Shown here piece after piece: positions 1 through 8,929 of a stretch of 23,855 nt of DNA. A model generated the notes under the pieces. It worked only from the letters and a program-made list of their open reading frames with translations, was not told the origin of the DNA and searched no databases. How positions within the stretch are numbered: the first letter of the stretch is position 1; the number at the start of each line of letters is the position of its first letter. The position numbers and the translations under genes are program-made. This DNA comes from Chara braunii (lineage: Eukaryota; Streptophyta; Charophyceae; Charales; Characeae). The stretch covers positions 1,948,810-1,972,664 of the forward strand of contig BFEA01000058.1 in the NCBI GenBank assembly GCA_003427395.1. Direction: 5' to 3'.

Positions 1-65
<65 letters not shown>
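1..65. repeat. (GA)n microsatellite at window edge
   Basis: Uninterrupted GA dinucleotide repeat from the first base of the window. Similar GA tracts recur at 10262-10295, 12968-13015 and 13095-13112. A perfect microsatellite exactly at the edge is typical of a place where a short-read assembly breaks, so the true tract may be longer. Confidence 0.97.
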
Positions 66-66
<1 letters not shown>

Positions 67-409
67 ATGGCTCGTGTGACACCCTGAAATGCATTGAGGA
101 AGGATAATAGGCTGATGTTGAGATGTTTTTTTTGTTCGCTTTGCTCAATGACAGCCTGTGGAACAGTCTACATCTGCAGATGTACCATCGTGTGGTTTGG
201 GAGCCTTTCATCAACAGTATCGCATAGACGGAAGGTAAGTCCTTGGAAGTCAACTGAAGCTCAAAGATCCCTACGATGGGAATCAGAAGATGCTCAGAAG
301 GCAGAAAATGGAATTCAGAACATGCAAACGATCCAAGTGAATGGGTATGGATAGGATGGTACGAGGAGGATTATGAAATGTTGACACCCTCTATAAGGAG
401 GCACCAGAG
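66..409. other. No recognisable gene
   Basis: Only short open frames without recognisable similarity. A plus-strand splice-donor-like AAGGTAAGT lies at about 230-238, but there is no convincing coding exon beside it. Confidence 0.5.
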
Positions 410-740
410 AATGTGGAGGATGATAAGGAGATGAAGGCCAAGGGGAAAGGAGGTTGGAAAGGGAAGGGGGCGAAGGGAAGGGATGGAAATGATAGGTGGC
501 GGGGAAGGATGTGGAGGAGGGAGAGGAGGAGGGGAAGGAAGCGGAGATGGAGGATGGGAGGATTCAAGGGTAAAGGCAAGCAGGGGACGAGGAGGGAAAG
601 GAAGAGGTAAAAGGGGAAAGGGGAAGGAGAGCAGGAGCAAAAGGATAAGGAAATAGTGGGGGAACAGGGAGATGAGAACAACAACTATGAGAATGGCGAG
701 GAGGAGCTGGAGCAGGAAGGACATGGAGGAGGAGCGAAAT
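410..740. repeat. Purine-rich (GGAGG/AAGG) low-complexity tract
   Basis: The + strand is strongly purine-biased here, made of GGAGG, GGGAAGG and GATGGA words. Arg/Lys/Gly-rich open frames on + and Pro/Ser/Leu-rich frames on - follow from the composition and do not indicate genes. Confidence 0.85.
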
Positions 741-2199
741 GGGTAGGTGCTGCCCGCCTTCATGTGACATGCTGTTTCATCATCCCCTGCAGACAAGCGA
801 TTTCCACAGGTGTATGTTATATGGAACTTCCTTCTTGGCTAGCTGATGGCTCCTTCATGTGTTATTGGTATGATTCAGTTCTCCATTTGATCACTTCTGT
901 GAACGACCAAGGTTTGCGGACTTAATGGCTAAAATCACTTACAGCCTTTTACTGTTGAGACGAGAGACTTAACACCAGATTGTTATAGTGGCATTGTAGT
1001 CTGAAGTGCAGTCTAGTTCATCCCTTTGTGTTAGGAACTGATTAGTTACTGTTGCCAGTGCAGATGTAAGGCAGCCAAATGTTTCTCACCATGAGCAGCG
1101 TTGTGTGTCGACTTACTGGATGAGTTGAGGTCTTCACAGCTGAAGGGTGTGGTGATGTTTTAATTTGGTGTTTCTGAGGCAGTTCCATGTTGCAATCATT
1201 CACAGTGTCCTGACACAGCTATCCTGTTTGCCTCCTGGTGGGATTCTTTGCAGACTCGTAGCTGTTGGAGTGGTGGATATTTTGCCTAGGTAACATGACC
1301 TCCCTACTGTCCAGGCTATTCTCTGTCAGATATGTCGTTTTTCTCTCATACTCCGACTTTGGAATCATGCATTATACCATGCGTTGTGTCTCATGGTGCA
1401 ATTCTGTCCACAGACTCGACACATCTGCAGAGGGTACTTCAGACTTTAAAGTTCGCTCACAAAATTGATCATTCCACAAAGCTTTTTTCCACACAACAGT
1501 ATGTATTGAATTAGACTCCATCAGTGCATGCCATCATGATCAAGAAAAATACTCGCTATGTTCAACAAGTGGCCACACGGAATGACGTAGCAATGTAGTC
1601 CAAGTGACAAGACAGGAAAATATGAGTGGGAGAAGAACAGAAACGTAATAATTGGTGAGAAGAAGAATACACAAGACCTGATCATCAGTAAGAAGAAGAA
1701 TGCACAAGTCTCGTCTCTTTCCACCCTCTTCCATCTCCAGGCTTCTCTAGTTCAATATGATGCCTCAGCAGGCACCATCGGGACCTCGCAATGTGCAATG
1801 CCACCCCCTGAGTCAATAACTCTCTGGCACAGGATTTACAACAGCCCGCACAATGATGAACACACTGGAGAAGACAACACTGGCCCTTCAACTGCGAAGC
1901 ACTGTCTCCTTCTTCACAGCACACCACCAGTTAAGTCCGGGTAAGCCTGTCAGCCTCCAGGATGCGTATTATGGGTCCGAAATTCTCCGAATAGACGGCA
2001 ATGGTTGGCCTAGCTGATATGACCCTCAGGGCCAAGGACGTGGACATAAAAATGTGTGTTCAACGCGGCGCTTGGATCCTCAGTCATGCGGTGGTCTGAG
2101 GGGGCTAAGCGAGGAGGTCTCGGCTGGGTCTTGTTGAATTGAGCAGCTCTAATAGTAGTGGAGGCCTACACCACTTTTAGAACAGGCCTGCGCTAACCG
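741..2199. other. No recognisable gene
   Basis: All six frames are short and without recognisable domains. The only structure seen is a short direct repeat of an AGAAGAAGAAT(A/G)CACAAG word at about 1659-1675 and 1691-1707. Confidence 0.5.
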
Positions 2200-2237
2200 T
2201 AGCATGGCCGACCCTTCCTATTTCAAGGTCGGCCAGC

Positions 2238-2396
2238 CCGAGGCTCTCCATCCCCATGAAGGGGGCAATCTATTCTCAGACCAACTGTTCGGTTATACAA
2301 GGGAGGCCGTCTACTTTGGTTCCAGAAAGGGACGGTGTCTATTCTTAGACCAACCCTTTGGATCCATGAAGGGGGCCGTCTATTTTTCAGATTGGG
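2238..2396. repeat. Degenerate tandem repeat (CATGAAGGGGGC units)
   Basis: Units opening with CCATGAAGGGGGC or a variant, and continuing with a GTCTATTCTTAGACCAA-like segment, recur about every 45-105 bp. For example, CTATTCTCAGACCAAC near 2271 matches CTATTCTTAGACCAAC near 2339, and GGGGGC(A/C)... recurs at about 2260 and 2368. The frame through it is repetitive and resembles no known protein. Confidence 0.55.
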
Positions 2397-2459
2397 CTAC
2401 TTTTAGCCCGGAACTGGCTGTTCAATTCCCAGGTCGGGGCCAGTAGGCTCTGTCCAAAA

Positions 2460-3060
2460 GATAGCTTGGGACAAGCTCCAAGTTCCATTCTAACATTAGA
2501 ACGGGATCGGTCCTGAGGCCTGAAGATCAACGGGATCAAGGGTCCTCACACAGGAAAAGATCCCTACACTTAGAAATCGCTAATGTTGAGAAAGGGCAGG
2601 GAGTGCCAGATAACATTGGGGCGTGGGTAGGCATGTTGTGGGGGAGGCCAGCCTGACCAGGTAAGGCAAGGCACTGCTGTTTGTCTTGAGTAGGGGAGGA
2701 GCGACCGACATAGCTAGTCTGGTGCTGCGCGGACTGGGGGATCCTCACGCACCTGCCCTTGCGACAGAGTCCTAATACGGCAGGGTCCTGGTCGGTGGCC
2801 GTCATAGCTTGTTGTGTGCTGCCCAGACTGGTGGATCATTGCACGGCTACCCGTGCAGCGGGGTCCAGCTAGGCTGCTGCCAAAGCTGGCTTTTGTTTAC
2901 CAGACTAGCGGGCTGTTGCATTACTGCCATGCCTTTCGCTGCGGGGTGAAGTCCTCCCCTTCAGCTGGCTCGGCCAGTCCAGCAATAAGCGTCAGGGAAC
3001 CGGTGAGTGGCGAAAATGGAAAATGCATCGAATTGCTGCTGCAGCAGCTGCAATTTATTT
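2460..3060. other. No recognisable gene; degenerate CTGCTGC/CAGACTGG repeats
   Basis: Between about 2700 and 2960 the words GTGCTGC, CAGACTGGTGGAT, GCAGGGTCC and CAGCGGGGTCC recur loosely at 80-90 bp, suggesting an old tandem array. No coding similarity was recognised. Confidence 0.4.
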
Positions 3061-3101
3061 CAACAGTTAATTTTTTTTATTTATTCATTTTTTAAAAACT
3101 T

Positions 3102-3431
3102 TCCTGGAAAGATGAGGGGTGAATCTATGGTCCTCCGATTTTCAGTTTTTCTTTACACATTTTTCAGAGCGTAAAAAATCACTGAAATTGTACTTTTTAG
3201 TCTTTTGCCCTTGCGAAAATCATGTTGGCCCACATGTGGCAGCAGGAAGATGAAAAATGTGCCGAACAGTCGCTGATGATTTATTTCGTGGTCAAAAAGA
3301 AATCTCATTTTTCTGATTTTTCCCTGGAAAAATTAGGACCTTACCTAGGGAACTGAAAATTTCGGATTTCCCTGTGCGTTTTTCTGAGCGCAAAAAATTG
3401 CCGAAGTTGGCGCTTGTTTTTTTTTTTTTTT
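3102..3431. repeat. Diverged direct repeat pair plus poly-T
   Basis: A block at about 3102-3200 (CCTGGAAAGATGAGG ... TTTTTCAGAGCGTAAAAAATC) recurs in altered form at about 3324-3425 (CCCTGGAAAAATTAGG ... TTTTTCTGAGCGCAAAAAATTG), roughly 222 bp apart. The second copy ends in a run of 15 T (3417-3431). A minus-strand retroposon with a poly-A tail would look like this, but no family is recognised. Confidence 0.55.
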
Positions 3432-3688
3432 GAATTGCCACCAACCTCCGGTTTGCCACCTACCTCGGCTTCCTTCGTCCGTACTGACTGCCAACAAGCC
3501 CGGAAAGCCAATTTTCGACTGTCCGAGGGAGTAGTGGTTTACGGTTTACTAAAAATGTAGAGAGGTCTGCAGTGGCGAGTCCAGGTATGGAGGTCTAGAA
3601 AGCAGGGAATTTACTAAGTAGTGGATGCAGGAGGCTAAGGAAACGAGGAAAAGGCCTCATACCTGATAGCCTAGACAAGGGTCCTCAG

Positions 3689-3840
3689 GCATGGAAATTG
3701 AGTGGCAATGACTAAATACCTATGCTTTGATACTCTCTCTCATTATTCTTGCTTCGAACTTGCATGGAAATCAAGTGGCAATGACTAAATAGTAAATACC
3801 TATGCTTTGATAATCTCTCTCATTAGTCTTGCTTCTAACT
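3689..3840 (+). repeat. 72-79-bp tandem duplication
   Basis: Unit 1 (3689-3760) and unit 2 (3762-3840) both run from GCATGGAAAT through GTGGCAATGACTAAATA and CTATGCTTTGAT to CTTGCTTC(G/T)AACT. Unit 2 has a 7-bp insertion, itself a small duplication (TAAATAGTAAATA), plus a few substitutions. This is a local tandem duplication with no coding content. Confidence 0.9.
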
Positions 3841-3842
3841 TC

Positions 3843-4182
3843 TAAGTATAGAAAAAAGGGGCAAAGTATAATTTTCTGAGAACTTGACCTGCATCCCTGT
3901 GATGGGGACTGAGCCTGATGTTCCTTCGCAGGCACCACAGCCCGAATATCTGCCCGCTCATGCTGTAGCATATACCCAGGTGAGGGCAGGTTGTGCATTC
4001 AGTCATCCTGGTGGTTCACTTCAGGGGAATTGCTGGAGTGCTGTAGGACCATAGTGTTAGTCTGTACTGTCTCCTCTGATCTACTCTGCGAGGAAATCTT
4101 CATCTGCCACCTCGGCTGTCTCGCATCAAGAAATGGGGCAAGACAAGCAGGATAGCCGACTTGAGATGAGGGGTAAAGAAAA
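3843..4182. other. No recognisable gene
   Basis: Short open frames only. Nothing upstream of the L2-like fragment could be assigned to the N-terminal part of L2. Confidence 0.45.
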
Positions 4183-4278
4183 GACTACCTTGTTCCAATT
4201 GAATCCTGGCCCTGGTAGTGGCAAAATCCTAGACCTATCCGACAAATGCCATGTGAAAGTTGATTACTGGGTCTGTGT

Positions 4279-4540
4279 AGGGAAAGGAATCAAACTATAA
4301 GATTACCATCTGGAGAAGTACGTCTAATATATCAAAAATGTTTCGCTACCATCAGACACGTACGAAATCCAGAATTCAACAATCAAAGTATAGGAACGGC
4401 AGGATCAAAACGTTGGCAAGGTTAAAGAAAGTAAGAGGTACAGCAATGAATCCAATAGACCACCCTAATGGAGGAGAGAAGGTCGTGCAACCATTGGAAG
4501 AAAAAGTTTGGTCCGCGGGACCACAAGCTGGCACATGAAA
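4279..4540 (+). pseudogene. rpl2: Plastid-type ribosomal protein L2 fragment (rpl2 pseudogene)
   Basis: The + strand encodes a decayed C-terminal part of bacterial/plastid-type ribosomal protein L2, the large-subunit protein that binds 23S rRNA near the peptidyl-transferase centre. In the frame of 4279 the translation contains [12 protein letters not shown], then FATI and GSKRW, in the order and spacing found in L2. At 4423-4425 this frame hits TAA. The reading then continues one frame over with KVRGTAMNPIDHPNGG, which matches the L2 signature but has Asn for the second His of HPHGGG. Another shift is needed to reach the PIGRKK-like end near 4493-4510. The SGEVRLI and GSKRW wording fits plastid L2 better than plant mitochondrial L2. 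Sequence at 4183-4278 may be a more decayed upstream part (it has an LNPG-like word). With at least two frameshifts it cannot be functional. Most likely it is plastid DNA transferred to the nucleus; a decayed nuclear or bacterial gene is less likely. Confidence 0.8.
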
Positions 4541-5509
4541 GGATGCAGACGCCGCCCCAGCAAAGGAAAATAGGACATCTCCCATTTCCTTCATGACCTC
4601 GATGACCCCACACACATCAAGGAAGCACTCTCTCACGGTTTGATGATAGAAGGGACTACAAGCCCGGAGCAGTTGTCACAATACTACAACCTTACCACTG
4701 ACATGGTCAGCAAACCGGCATGGTCAGAAAACCGGCATTGTCAGCCACTTGGAAGTCATCGAGAGGGGCGCCTCCAAGATAGGGGTGTCCGACCTTGGGA
4801 AGGAAGGTCACCTGGAACCGCTTGTGGAACAAAGGCCCGGGGTCCTGCGGGGAGGGGACTCGAGTCCTGGTCCTAGGATCCCGAGTGCCAGTCCCAAAGT
4901 TTCACTTGAGCCCAGTCCTGGGTTGGTCCCAGTCGGTCCCAGGTCTAGGTCCTAGAAGTCTGGCAGGTCCTAGATGGCAAAGCGTCGTATATTTGTAAGG
5001 TCCGGTAGTTACGTCGGTAGAAGTCGTAGACCTGGTACCCAACGGAAAAAGTCTGAAGTCCCAAGGTCCAATTTTGCAGCAGCATCCAGGGGGAGTCCGA
5101 CAAGTTCCGGAGCTGGCGAACAGCAGCTGACAGTCTGCATTGACTGGGACCTGTTTGGAGTCGACGAAGATTCACCTCAGCTGTTATTTATAGTTGCTAC
5201 GGTGCTGCATCATGTTGCGGAAGCTCCGCTGCAGCGCTTGTACGACCTGGGCGACTGAGGAAGGAAAAGGGCGATCGAGCACCCTAGTAGGTATTCGAGG
5301 AAGAAGATAGCGACCATAGCCGCAATGTTGACGAAGACAAGGTAGACCTAGCCGAGTGCATTCAGGAAGTGAGAGCGAGCGATCCAAGTCTGAGCAAACA
5401 AAAGTGAGAGAGAAGAGAGAGACAGCGAGTGGGTGAGGATGAGTGCCTCAAGCTTTGAGGGCATCAGAGAGAGCGAGAGCAAGTTAGAGAGGAAGAGAGA
5501 CAGCAAAGG
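4541..5509. other. No recognisable gene
   Basis: A small tandem repeat (CATGGTCAG(C/A)AAACCGG, about 2.5 units) lies near 4703-4743, followed by sequence rich in GTCC, CCAGTCC and GGTCCTAG words. From 5395 to 5509 the + strand is a GAGA-rich purine tract. On the - strand a consensus splice donor CAGGTAAG sits at 5510-5517 (CTTACCTG on +), a few codons after an ATG, but no exon could be validated. Confidence 0.4.
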
Positions 5510-5517
5510 CTTACCTG

Positions 5518-7020
5518 TTCAGGTTCCTTGGCGATAGGCATGTAGCGCAGCCATAAACAGCCTGTAATCGAACTCAACTTTTGTATAATAACGGCCAGCG
5601 CTAGCGCCGCCTCGGTAAGCGCTACACCGACGCTGCCATCAGTACCGCTGAGTTACCGCCGCGAATCTCGCGCTCACGCGGGAGTTCCACCAAGCGCCCG
5701 CGCGCCATCGCCGCTGAGCGAGGGGCACGAAGCGAAAGCTTTGAACCCGCGCGTTTTTTGCGACGTGCTGCTGAATCCATAGCTGAAGCCACAACTCAAA
5801 CCAGGAAACGGACAGACCACGTAGACCCAACGAAGGGGGACCACACCCCGGGGAGACATCCCACGCCACACCCCAGGGCGTGGCACAGGACGGGGCACAG
5901 GGGAGGCACAGGTACAGTAAGAAGGGGGAGAAGAAGGGAAGAGAGAGGGAGAGGAATCAAGAGAGGAAGCCCTACCAACAGGAGTGAAAAGGGGAAAGGG
6001 ACAACACAGCCGCACTTTCCAACAACTGAAAGAAACAAGGCTGAAAGAGGAGGAGAGGGACGGAAGGGAGAAATAGCAGGCACAGGGTAGAGAAGTGGCA
6101 GAGGAAACACTCGAGAAAGCAAAGCAATCAAGTAGAGCGACAAGGACATTAAGACAAGGATGAACAAGACACAGTGAGAAAGTGTTCGGCCCTCCTGTGT
6201 GCCAAGCTCCTTCTTGGTACCAGCTTTTTGTTCAGACGCCCGTGGCTGTCGGGCTGTTCCTGAATCTCCGCGGTTCACTTGGTGTACCCGACTTGTACAG
6301 TGCTGCGGAAATGGTCCAGCTGGTGCTCACCCTGGCAAAAAGGATGGGGGTGCGCCGCTAGGCTTTCCATTGGTCCGCTGTCGTAGCAAACACCCTTACA
6401 AGGGTATTTGCCGTCGTTTCTAAAGGTCACACTGGGTGCGTCCTTGATAAACGTATCGCACTGATGGGACAAATCCCGTCAGGGCGCTCACCTCGGCAAC
6501 CTCGCTCCTGACGAGAGTCCGATCTAAATGCAAATGAATTAGAGAGTGTGTGGGGCAGGCATTAATACGTAACACTGTGATGTAGTCAATAGTCGTCAGC
6601 AATACCAGGCCGGCAGAAGGCGCCAAAGCCATAGAGTCCAGTTACCTTCTCAATAATTCTTTTAATTTGGTTATGTATTTGTTTTATTCTATAAAAGAAT
6701 AACGTTGCTCCGCGAACCGGTTCAGCCTCTGGCGAGACGCATTGCAGAGAAGCTAAAGACCCTACCTTGTGCACATATAGGAAGGTCGTTTGGTAACATA
6801 TGAAAAAGGCGCGGCGCTGGCAAACCTAGTCTGGGGAAAAAGTCGAAAGTTCGGCAGAATATGTGGAGCGCCCGACGACCAGGGTACCAGACAACCATAA
6901 TCCTAAGCGCGGGCGGCACCTCAGCGTCTTCTGACGGCCGGAAGGTTGCCCGGTAGGCCAAGGAAAAAGGGCCTGGTTTGTGCGGGTAGGACCAATCACA
7001 GTGCCGCGACTATTCATATG
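5518..7020. other. No recognisable gene; GC-rich then purine-rich
   Basis: 5590-5720 is GC-rich with overlapping GCGCTAGCGC-type palindromes. 5800-6180 is GGAGA/AAGG purine-rich on +, giving a 160-residue Leu/Pro/Val-rich open frame on - that reflects composition. 6180-7020 has only short frames without recognisable domains. Confidence 0.4.
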
Positions 7021-7054
7021 CGGGTTCGCGCCTACCTAGTTTAGACTTGGGCTT

Positions 7055-7109
7055 CGACCTATTGGTTACAGTACCGGACTTTCGAGCGACAGGTTTGGGG
7101 TTCGAGGTC
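7055..7109 (+). promoter_or_regulatory. Degraded tRNA-like Pol III promoter (A and B box)
   Basis: ACCTATTGGTTA at 7057-7068 resembles the A box/D arm of tRNAs of the CCTAGTGGTTA type. GGTTCGAGGTC at 7099-7109 matches the B box/T loop. The boxes are 44 bp apart, the normal tRNA spacing, with CCGGACTTTCGAG in the anticodon-arm position. Arm pairing is poor, so this is more likely the head of an old tRNA-derived SINE than a working tRNA gene. It ends 11 bp before the ATG of the putative spliced gene. Confidence 0.5.
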
Positions 7110-7120
7110 AACAAGCGGCG

Positions 7121-7508
7121 ATGGAGCAAATGAGAATGACCAAGAGGAGACTGAGGGGTCGAGGGTCATCTGAGACTATCCCCCTTGGTTTTGTCGAGCG
7201 GGCCCGAGCCTGGACCGATTGGCAAGACCAAGAGGGTGCCGGTGAGTCCCCGCCTCCCTCATATGTCTATTTCTACTTGATTTAATTTTAATTTTATTTC
7301 TTAGTTTTTAAAGATTCTGTCTTTTTGACCAGGACGGAAACTGGTTCCGGGACCGATGGTGGAGAAATATCACGAGGAAAGAGGGAAAGAACTTCGAAAG
7401 AGAGTTAAGGGATGTTTGAAGATTGTTGAGCGAAGAAAGCGGAAGGGGAGAAGTCGTGTATCCCCACTCAACGGGGGTGGAAGGCGACTGCGTCACTGCC
7501 CTCCTTGA
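7121..7508 (+). CDS. Hypothetical small two-exon gene (98 residues)
   Basis: Exon 1 (7121-7241) starts with ATG and encodes about 40 residues that stay open to a good splice donor (G|GTGAGT at 7242). A 91-bp AT-rich stretch follows, ending in a pyrimidine-rich TTTTTGACCAG acceptor at 7331-7332. Joining at these sites keeps the phase and opens a further 57 codons to a TGA at 7506-7508. The predicted product is very basic, with Trp-rich (RAWTDWQDQ) and Lys/Arg-rich (ELRKRV, ERRKRKGR) segments. No family is recognised. The AT drop in the intron and the phase-matched junction are what favour a gene. Against it are the lack of similarity, the short length and the repeat surroundings. It could be the decayed start of a retroelement. 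Confidence 0.3.
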
Positions 7509-7799
7509 CGATACGTGAGGTGCATGCCGACAAGGGCTGCTGTGACCGACATTACAGTAGGGAGCGATTGAAACAACCCTCCCCACGGGCGGCCGTCGCG
7601 GCAGTCAAGGGCCTTGAGCACGCACCTCTTTTTGCGGGACCATTCAAATCCCTGAGCATGCGGGATGCTGACGAAATTCCTGTATCTTCCACGTCTTGAA
7701 AGCGCGGTCCGAGGGAATTCAACGTGCACACAAGCGGTGGGTGCTTAGCCCACGAAGAGACAGGAACCTGAGTGGCGGGACCAGCTGCTGTGAGAAGTG

Positions 7800-8580
7800 T
7801 GTGTGTGAACAGACCTGTGGGATCAGCCACTGGGCCTGGCTCGGCTGGTATACCCGCAGGCTGTTGAAAAACAGGCATGTGGGACCAGCACCCGTGAGCC
7901 AAGCTCGGCTGGTACACCAGCAGGCTGTTGAAAAACTTGCCTGTGGGATCTGTACCTGCTCGGTTGGTATACCCGCGGACCGTTGAAAAACAATCCTAAG
8001 CAATCACCACTAAAGCAAGCCCAGCTGGTACATCTGCGAACTGCAGAGAACAGACCTATGAAACCAGCACCTGCAGGCAAAGCTCAGCTGGTACAGCCGT
8101 GAACTGTTGAAAACAGGGCTGTGAAACCAGCACCTGCAGGCAAAGCTCAGCTGGTACAGCCGTGAACTGTTGAAAACAGGGCTGTGAAACCAGCACCTGC
8201 AGGCATAGCTCAGCTGGTATGCTCGCAGGCTGTTGAAAAACAGGCCTGTGGGACCAGCACCCGTAGGCCAAGCTCAGCTGGTACACTCGCAGGCTGTTGA
8301 AAAACAGGCCTGTGGGACCAGCACCCGTAGACCTGGCTCAGGTGGTACACCCGCGAACTGTTGAAAACAGGTCTGTGGGAATAGTGCCACTGGGCCTAGC
8401 TCAGGTGGTACACCCGCGAACTGTTGGCAAAGAGGTCTGTGGGATCCCAACCACTGGGCCTAGCTCACGTCGGTACCCCCGCAGACTGCTGAAAAATCAG
8501 TCCTGTGGGGTGAGCACCTACCCAAGCTCAGTTAGTGTCCAAAAACTGGTGAAATACAGACCTGTGTTCGAACTCCACTG
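7800..8580 (+). repeat. 12-unit ~63-bp tandem array of tRNA-like half units
   Basis: Twelve units each contain an A-box/D-arm-like motif close to AGCTCAGCTGGTAC. The motifs start at 7838, 7902, 7958, 8018, 8081, 8144, 8207, 8271, 8335, 8398, 8462 and 8525, spaced 56-64 bp, mostly 63 or 64. About 15 bp downstream of each is CTGTTGAAA(A)ACAG or a variant, a short hairpin in the place of an anticodon arm. Then comes CCTGTGGGACCAGCACC(C/T), where a T arm would be, but with no B box in units 1-11. Units 5 and 6 are almost identical. There are no spacers between units, so it is not a CRISPR array. Open frames through it on either strand only follow the repeat. Confidence 0.85.
8525..8576 (+). promoter_or_regulatory. 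Terminal array unit with A box and B box
   Basis: The last array unit has AGCTCAGTTAGT (8525-8536, A box) and GTTCGAACTCC (8566-8576, B box) 41 bp apart, close to the usual tRNA distance of about 44. The element AACTGGTGAAATACAG lies between them, in the anticodon-arm position. This is the only unit with both Pol III promoter boxes, so it is the best candidate for the ancestral tRNA-like or SINE head from which the truncated units were amplified. Confidence 0.55.
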
Positions 8581-8591
8581 AAAGCAGATGA

Positions 8592-8741
8592 GTGATATAC
8601 TGGAGCTCTGAAATACTGACCAGAGTTCGAATCCAGGTATAATCGGATGACCAGACGAGAGCCAAGTGAGCCAGTCGGCAAAGTCCTGCGGTGGGGACCA
8701 ACATATCTCCGATTGATCTAGACCGCTGGACTTGCCAGAGG
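8592..8741 (+). repeat. 150-bp exact duplication, left copy
   Basis: Identical to 8780-8929 as far as can be read, and immediately followed by the Tn5 mosaic-end junction. The length is about one Illumina read. This copy joins naturally to the end of the tandem array on its left. Confidence 0.95.
8625..8634 (+). promoter_or_regulatory. Second B-box-like motif
   Basis: GTTCGAATCC is a consensus B box 59 bp after the previous one, at the array period, in a segment (GAGCTCTGAAATACTGACCAGA...) that looks like a further diverged unit. It lies inside the artefactually duplicated 150 bp and so appears again at 8813-8822. Confidence 0.5.
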
Positions 8742-8779
8742 CTGTCTCTTATACACATCTAGATGTGTATAAGAGACAG
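8742..8779. other. Tn5 mosaic-end junction adapter (sequencing artefact)
   Basis: CTGTCTCTTATACACATCT (8742-8760) is followed directly by its reverse complement AGATGTGTATAAGAGACAG (8761-8779). This is the 19-bp Tn5 transposase mosaic end used in Nextera libraries, in the head-to-head form left at circularisation junctions of Nextera mate-pair reads. It is not genomic. The minus-strand frame across it begins MCIRDS, a peptide typical of this contamination. Confidence 0.98.
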
Positions 8780-8929
8780 GTGATATACTGGAGCTCTGAA
8801 ATACTGACCAGAGTTCGAATCCAGGTATAATCGGATGACCAGACGAGAGCCAAGTGAGCCAGTCGGCAAAGTCCTGCGGTGGGGACCAACATATCTCCGA
8901 TTGATCTAGACCGCTGGACTTGCCAGAGG
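8780..8929 (+). repeat. 150-bp exact duplication, right copy
   Basis: Repeats 8592-8741 and then joins unique sequence at 8930. Taken with the adapter between the copies, the likely true sequence has one copy, with 8741 joining 8930. Confidence 0.95.

Noticed and set aside
5796-6278. 160-residue minus-strand Leu/Pro/Val-rich frame
   Set aside because: Results from a purine-rich + strand; the hydrophobic look is compositional.
7055-7109. Functional tRNA gene
   Set aside because: A and B boxes are at the right distance, but the acceptor, anticodon and T stems do not pair well.
7800-8580. CRISPR array
   Set aside because: The units are contiguous with no unique spacers, each unit varies, and the genome is eukaryotic.
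8528-8758. Minus-strand frame beginning MCIRDS
   Set aside because: Its start is translated from the Tn5 mosaic-end adapter, a known contamination signature.
8592-8929. Genuine segmental duplication
   Set aside because: The copies are identical, read-length sized and separated only by a library adapter, which fits an artefact far better.
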